Below, one piece after another: positions 21,515-25,664 of a stretch of DNA of 25,664 bases. Position 1 is the stretch's first letter. Every line of letters begins with the position of its first letter. The notes under the pieces were generated by a model. It did not search any database and had not been told where the DNA came from. It saw nothing but the letters and a program-made list of their open reading frames with translations. The stretch covers positions 1 through 25,664 of the IMG/VR virus record IMGVR_UViG_3300020200_000159. One strand, written 5' to 3'. A program made the position numbers and the translations under genes. Source of the stretch: a virus.

Positions 21515-22024
21515 TCATTGGTTTTCCAACTGTGCCTCTGCGTCCTTAACAACATCTTCGATGCGTCTTTCTGCGAAATGGTCTAAACGAGTTGCGTAAA
21601 CACTTGGATTGAGCTTGTCCATTTCCTTGCGGAGGAAATGACCTCGGCTCATAGCGTTATCATGGTTCTTGTCCCAGGCCCGCAAGTGCTGTTGTAACAA
21701 GCGGACGTTATGTTTGGCGGCAAGAAACATATCCTTGGCTGATACCACATCCTGGTCACACTTCGCCTGGGCCTCGGCCATCTTGTCACTGGAGCCATTC
21801 TCCTTGTTCTCCTTGAACTTGTCGGAGTAAACGACTTCATACGCAAGTTCGTACTTCTGCATGAGATACTCGGCGTCGGCTAACTTGGCACCAAAATAGT
21901 CGTACCAAGAACCTTCTGTTTCCAGGTAAGTGGAAAGTGTAGATTCATTGAACTGCAAAGGAGTTGGGTCTAGTTTAACCTCTTCTTTACCTAGTACGAC
22001 TATGTTCATGTAATCAAATGGCAT
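21515..22024 (-). CDS. UvsY-like recombination mediator
   Basis: 169 aa, start ATG 22024 with AAAGGA upstream. The order of features recalls T4 UvsY: an N-terminal LDPTPLQFNESTLSTYL, a helical ADAEYLMQKYELAYEVVYSD, a charged linker, a long helix (AKDMFLAAKHNVRLLQQHLR) and the conserved-looking NAMSRGHFLRKEMDKL (T4: a similar K-S-R-G-F segment). UvsY loads the recombinase onto gp32-coated ssDNA. Its place just downstream of the replicative helicase, with a gp32-like protein and a RecA in the same window, fits. Similarity is by eye, so the call is moderate. Confidence 0.6.
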   Translation of the reverse strand: MPFDYMNIVVLGKEEVKLDPTPLQFNESTLSTYLETEGSWYDYFGAKLADAEYLMQKYELAYEVVYSDKFKENKENGSSDKMAEAQAKCDQDVVSAKDMFLAAKHNVRLLQQHLRAWDKNHDNAMSRGHFLRKEMDKLNPSVYATRLDHFAERRIEDVVKDAEAQLENQ

Positions 22025-22035
22025 GTTATTTTCCT

Positions 22036-23667
22036 TTAATGTTCAGAGTGGTCGGGTGTCCAACTACCCTTACGGCTTTCTTTTGATTCTATCTCTAACT
22101 GCTCTAGTTGTTCATCAGCAGACTTAACGATGCCCTCGGTAGGGTCCACCTGTTTTGTTTCTAGCCTGGATGAGGTTTTATCTACACCTTTGGAAACCAC
22201 TTTCCCCATCCGGGTGCGATAACGTTCTTCACTAACTTCCCACATATCAAGGGTCTGTTGTTCGTAGTCGAACTCCATCTTGAAATCATAGCGGCTTTTA
22301 CCGTTACGGGCCTTAGCCACATAAACTCTAGCGACCGATGCTGCTTTCTCATCCTTGGTCTGTGTAATCGTCCAGAAAGCGTCCAACACCTTGTTCTGAT
22401 AGAACGACTCACCCTGCATACTTTCATCCATCAGTTCGTCCAGCGTTAGCTTGGAAGCACTGCGGTTGGGCTGAATAGCAATCATGGTGCAATGCTTTTC
22501 CTCGGCACCGAAACCACGCAAGTCTCTTAGTGTCTTCCAACGGCTTTCCCAACCGTCCATGCCCGGCATGTCCTTCAAGTCGCCGGGGTAGTCAACAACC
22601 ATCAAGTCGGGCTTGAACCCGTACATGACTAATTGAGCGTAGAACGCCTTAATTGTGTTGATGTCGGCAGTGCCGGACGGGAACTGCTTAATGTAGAGCC
22701 GCTTCCGGTCAATGAAATCATTCAGTTGGTCGTTGATGGCCACCTTAACGTCCTGGCGGCGTGCTATAAGTTGGTGCTGACCAATCTTGGCTATCATCGA
22801 GTCGAAACGGGTAGCGATAAGGTCTTGGTCCATTTCGGTCGAAATGTACAAGACCTTCTTGTTGCGGTGAAAGACATTCTTTACTGCCGCCTTCACTAGA
22901 CACAAGCTCTTACCCGTACCAGGCGTACCCATCCAGGCCCCTAGCTCACCGATATGAAGACCGCCGAAGTTGAACCCTTCGTCAATCTTGCGGAAGCCAG
23001 AGGTAAAGACATCCTTCTCTTCTTCTTGCTTGCTGAGGCGGTCATACCGCTCGTCGATAGTGCCGAAATACTCCAGGCCCAGGTCTAGTTTTCGACCCAC
23101 CAGACTCGCTTCCTTAGTAATCTGGCCAACTTTCGTCCAAGTCTCATCGGACTCCGGGTTGCGCCTGATTAACTGCTGACACTGCCAGAAAGCCATCTTC
23201 ATGGCCTGAGTCTTGGCGAAGGCTGTTACTTTGTCCAGAATCGCTTCGGTAGAATCCAGGCCCGGCATCAAGTCGCCGATGCCGCCCTTGGTGTGATAGT
23301 CGTAGACGGTGTTTAGTTCACCAACATAAAGAAGCCTCATCGCCTCGGCGGTTTCGCCGTCCCGATGACGCTTCTTGAGATGCTCGCTGATTTGCTCCCG
23401 CAGCCAAATCTTGCTGGGCTGCTGGTTGTACTTCGCAAAGTGTTCCAGAACAAACTTGCAAACCGTCTCATGGATTTCGTTCAAAAAGTAGTTGGGCTGT
23501 ATCAAATCAAGACTCTGCACAAGGAAGAACCTTTCGCAGAGTAACATGCCCAAAACGACTCTTTGGAAATCCTCAGACCAGATGAACTTTGCTGCTTGTT
23601 TCTGTTGGTCCGGGTCGATGAATGCGTCAACAACTGACTGCTGTTGACTGGTTAGTTTTTCTTCCAT
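22036..23667 (-). CDS. DnaB/gp41-type replicative DNA helicase
   Basis: 543 aa. A DnaB-like N-terminal helical domain (about 30-120) is followed by a RecA-fold motor: ELGAWMGTPGTGKSLCLVKA with Walker A at 247-254, VLYISTEMD (H1a), the Walker B strand PDLMVVDYPGDL, and MIAIQPNRSASKLTLDELMD, equivalent to the DnaB H3 region. The C-terminal 60 residues are a charged low-complexity tail. It forms the hexameric 5'-3' helicase at the fork. GGAGG precedes ATG 23667; the first codons overlap the end of the vWA gene by 41 nt. Confidence 0.92.
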   Translation of the reverse strand: MEEKLTSQQQSVVDAFIDPDQQKQAAKFIWSEDFQRVVLGMLLCERFFLVQSLDLIQPNYFLNEIHETVCKFVLEHFAKYNQQPSKIWLREQISEHLKKRHRDGETAEAMRLLYVGELNTVYDYHTKGGIGDLMPGLDSTEAILDKVTAFAKTQAMKMAFWQCQQLIRRNPESDETWTKVGQITKEASLVGRKLDLGLEYFGTIDERYDRLSKQEEEKDVFTSGFRKIDEGFNFGGLHIGELGAWMGTPGTGKSLCLVKAAVKNVFHRNKKVLYISTEMDQDLIATRFDSMIAKIGQHQLIARRQDVKVAINDQLNDFIDRKRLYIKQFPSGTADINTIKAFYAQLVMYGFKPDLMVVDYPGDLKDMPGMDGWESRWKTLRDLRGFGAEEKHCTMIAIQPNRSASKLTLDELMDESMQGESFYQNKVLDAFWTITQTKDEKAASVARVYVAKARNGKSRYDFKMEFDYEQQTLDMWEVSEERYRTRMGKVVSKGVDKTSSRLETKQVDPTEGIVKSADEQLEQLEIESKESRKGSWTPDHSEH

Positions 23668-24691
23668 TTCGTAACCTCCTGCTCATTAGTCCTGTCACCA
23701 AGAATAGCCCAGAGGCCACGATAAAACAATAGGACTCCAAAGGCATTTTTTTGACGACTTGTTGCTCAGTATCTACAACACTGTTCGCCTTTATTACATC
23801 CCCAATGAATGGATATAACTCACCTTTTTTGCTGTATCTCAAGTAACTTCCATGCCCGTCAGCGGCAATTTGCTGCAAGACCTCTTCGTCTAAATCTGAA
23901 TAGTATATGTTCTTCTTTTCATCCCTGATGTAGTCCTGAAAGTTGCCCTTGCTATCACGCAAGATTAGTGGTGTGGGCTTGTTATCACCGATGCCCACTG
24001 TATACACTTTGAAGTTCTTGGCAGCTATCTTCTGTACCACCCCAAGTAACTTACTTCGGTTAACCGACTCGTCCTTGCCGCCGTCTGAAAGTAGTATGAT
24101 GATGTTAACCCCTGGACGGTCTAGGTTATCATTCTTATACACATCACCAGAGAATACTTCAAAAGCCTTAATCAAATCCGTACCTAGCGACGGCGCAGAA
24201 CCATCGTCCATCGAATTGAGATGACTTAGGAAAGCATTGCGACTGTAAGTTAAAGGACAATAGTACGGGTTGGCGTCACCGGCAAACGGAATGATGGAAG
24301 CCTCATACGACCCGTCAAGGCGGGTGTAAGCCTCTGCTATCTCCGTCTTGGCAGCTACTAATCGGTTCGGTGAAACGTCTTCCCCGTAAGCCATTGACAA
24401 CGAAACATCCACCAGGAAGAACAAGCGGACGTTCTTGTACTTCTTCTCTGTGGTTTGCATGCGGGTGTATGGTTGTGCCAGCCCTAACACCACTAGAGAG
24501 AGAACCAAAGCTTTGAGGGCAGCAGAGACAAGTCGTTCTTTCCAAGTTGGAACCCTGCTACGGTAAAGAAAGCTTTGGTATTGTTTGGTGGTTTCAAACT
24601 TGCGAAAGTAACTCCAACTCCAATACCAAAGCAGCACCACTACAGGCAACAGTAAAAGTAGCCATAGGAAGTCTGGTCTATCGAAGCTCAT
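23627..24691 (-). CDS. Membrane-anchored vWA-domain protein (BatA/BatB-like)
   Basis: 354 aa. Transmembrane segments at about 8-26 (FLWLLLLLPVVVLLWYW) and 56-72 precede a von Willebrand A domain with a complete MIDAS: FLVDVSLSM (DxSxS, about 95-99), SLGTDL (Thr) and LLSDGGKD (Asp). A further transmembrane segment (YCFIVASGLFLVTGLM) lies near the C-terminus. This topology matches BatA/BatB of the bacterial aerotolerance operon, which usually works with MoxR ATPases. Finding it next to a phage helicase is unusual. ATG 24691 follows GGGGATTTGAC, overlapping the upstream gene's end. Confidence 0.85.
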   Translation of the reverse strand: MSFDRPDFLWLLLLLPVVVLLWYWSWSYFRKFETTKQYQSFLYRSRVPTWKERLVSAALKALVLSLVVLGLAQPYTRMQTTEKKYKNVRLFFLVDVSLSMAYGEDVSPNRLVAAKTEIAEAYTRLDGSYEASIIPFAGDANPYYCPLTYSRNAFLSHLNSMDDGSAPSLGTDLIKAFEVFSGDVYKNDNLDRPGVNIIILLSDGGKDESVNRSKLLGVVQKIAAKNFKVYTVGIGDNKPTPLILRDSKGNFQDYIRDEKKNIYYSDLDEEVLQQIAADGHGSYLRYSKKGELYPFIGDVIKANSVVDTEQQVVKKMPLESYCFIVASGLFLVTGLMSRRLRNGRKTNQSTAVSC

Positions 24692-24692
24692 G

Positions 24693-25469
24693 TCAAATCC
24701 CCTTGAGCCGACCTCGGCCAGCCTGATTTGCTGGCATCATTTGCGGTCTGTTGGTTCCCGGCTGAATTGCTCCACTTAACATCTGCTGTTGGTTCTTGAT
24801 TAGCAACTCGATGTTGATGACAGTATCAATATCACGGGCTTTGTATCTTAGGGCGTGTTTCCAATAAATCAAAGTTTGGTCAAACAACTCCTTAGCGGTT
24901 TCCGGTGTCGAAAGGAATTGCGTATGACGATAGTAAACCTCTCCCTTGAAGTAGTTCAGAGAGAAATTGAAGTTATCGTCGTCGGGCTGCTGCTGAATGC
25001 GGTCACACAACTCCTTCGCTTCCTTGTACTGCTTAAAAGCAGCTTCAAGGTTCTTAACTACTAGTGGGTGGAGTGGCGGCGGGGGAGGCGGGGGCTGTAG
25101 AACAGGTTGTCCCATTTGGTCAAACACAGGCGGCGGGGGCGGCGTGGGCGGCGTAGCCAAAGCATTGTTGACTTCAACCGCCTTGGCAAGACTAACCTCT
25201 GCCTCCTCGAAGACGGCGGTGGCAATAGCCAACTGCAAAACGGGTTCAAGCCGCTTGTGTCCCTTCGCTCTACCTTGCAGGGCTAAAAGACAATCTTTGT
25301 CTTTCGTGGAAGTAATGAGCCTGGAAAGCTCATTAACCTCCTCTGTTTCTTTGACAAGAGCGTCTCGGCGACCTTCTGCAACCAGACGGTCTTGCTCATG
25401 GTAGTGGTTGTAGGCCAGTAGCCCCGCTCCTGCTAAGGCTAACAACAGACTGAAAAGCAGCCATTTCAT
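24693..25469 (-). CDS. Membrane-anchored helical protein, partner of the vWA protein
   Basis: 258 aa. The N-terminal segment WLLFSLLLALAGAGLLAYNH is a signal anchor; helical, TPR-like stretches follow (VLQLAIATAVFEEAEVSLAK, LEAAFKQYKEAKELCDRIQQ, TPETAKELFDQTLIYWKHAL), with a proline-rich linker in the middle (TPPTPPPPPVF, QPPPPPPPLHP). The C-terminus is low-complexity. In bacterial Bat operons, the TPR-bearing BatC neighbours BatA/B, so the pair may form a membrane complex; this is inference from order and topology. GAGG before ATG 25469 supports the start. The 5' region is filled with hairpin elements. Confidence 0.72.
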   Translation of the reverse strand: MKWLLFSLLLALAGAGLLAYNHYHEQDRLVAEGRRDALVKETEEVNELSRLITSTKDKDCLLALQGRAKGHKRLEPVLQLAIATAVFEEAEVSLAKAVEVNNALATPPTPPPPPVFDQMGQPVLQPPPPPPPLHPLVVKNLEAAFKQYKEAKELCDRIQQQPDDDNFNFSLNYFKGEVYYRHTQFLSTPETAKELFDQTLIYWKHALRYKARDIDTVINIELLIKNQQQMLSGAIQPGTNRPQMMPANQAGRGRLKGI

Positions 25470-25484
25470 GTGTCATACCTCTGT

Positions 25485-25532
25485 ATCCCAGATACTGTAG
25501 CGTCTGGACACGCTTTGTAACTCCTCATGCAA
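25485..25532 (-). mobile_element. Divergent R unit plus 11-nt module, copy 9a
   Basis: A diverged R (25485-25521; first three bases differ and GCAAC became GTAAC) with TCCTCATGCAA instead of TCCTCATAA. It is the only visibly mutated copy and lies just upstream of the 258-aa gene, between its ribosome binding site and the array that follows. Confidence 0.75.
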
Positions 25533-25664
25533 CTTCCAGATACTGTAGCGTCTGGACACGCTTTGCAACCTTAACTGAGTTGGGCAAGCTTTACGGTGTC
25601 ACCAGCTTCCAGATACTGTAGCGTCTGGACACGCTTTGCAACCTTAACTGAGTTGGGCAAGCTT
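25533..25664 (-). repeat. Tandem R-36-R-36 run reaching the window end, copy 9b
   Basis: R (25533-25569), the 36-nt module (25570-25605), R (25606-25642) and the first 22 nt of the 36-nt module again (25643-25664). The 73-bp period repeats exactly, which may mean a real tandem array or an unresolved repeat at a contig end. Confidence 0.85.

Noticed and set aside
25485-25664. A canonical CRISPR array
   Set aside because: The sizes fit, but the 36-nt 'spacer' is identical in each unit and also occurs inside two genes with R; there are no cas genes or leader, and units are dispersed.
7021-25664. Strict T4 gene 60-type bypassing at all in-gene copies
   Set aside because: Entry and exit codons match at only two of five sites (TTA/TTA, GTT/GTT), are wobble-related at one (TTA/TTG) and differ at two (TGT/AGT, CGT/AGT), so it cannot be claimed as the general rule.

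Overview
The window looks like part of a large, lytic, T4-like (jumbo myovirus type) bacteriophage genome. The reasons are: compact operons with start/stop overlaps; a phage replication and recombination set (gp32-like ssDNA-binding protein, RecA, a UvsY-like mediator, a DnaB/gp41-type helicase, a Ski2/Hel308-like helicase); nucleotide metabolism (dNMP kinase, dCMP deaminase); a TnsA-like nuclease; LAGLIDADG genes; and many small unknown ORFs. The host cannot be read from the sequence, but consensus sigma70-type promoters suggest a bacterium.

Layout. 1-1440 (+): end of one unknown gene, a second unknown gene and a zinc-finger/TnsA-like nuclease. 1437-2806 (-): possible small membrane protein, cupin, dNMP kinase. 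2930-4674 (+): small Cys protein, then a Cys-rich probable structural protein in two frames (possible -1 frameshift). 4642-11044 (-): SF2 helicase, an interrupted LAGLIDADG gene, small unknown genes, a lipoprotein and an amidoligase. 11124-11621 (+): one gene behind an extended -10 promoter, divergent from the amidoligase promoter and closed by a two-way terminator. 11661-25469 (-): broken SIMPL-domain gene, RecA, gp32-like protein, a plus-strand AT-rich homing endonuclease, unknown genes, methyltransferase-like protein, Hsp20, dual-specificity phosphatase, dCMP deaminase, HhH DNA glycosylase, an unknown 111-aa gene, UvsY-like protein, replicative helicase, and a membrane-anchored vWA protein with a membrane partner.

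The most striking content is a family of very short dispersed elements built on a 37-bp unit (R) with a hairpin (CCAGATACTGTAGCGTCTGG). R occurs at nine loci, alone or joined to 9-, 11-, 20- or 36-nt modules, always in the same orientation. Four minus-strand genes are interrupted by copies of 46, 68, 89 and about 109 nt. At five in-gene sites, deleting exactly the element restores one continuous and sensible reading frame, with no target duplication. The 3' end is fixed (GGAAG in the sense of the interrupted genes) and the 5' end varies but starts TTA or TTG at nearly every site. This is either a recently amplified mini-element (REP/MITE-like, possibly mobilised by an HUH-type transposase), a bypass-like ('byp') translational insertion, or, less excitingly, a library or assembly artefact. 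The last R-36-R-36 run reaches the end of the window and looks like a place where an assembly would stop.
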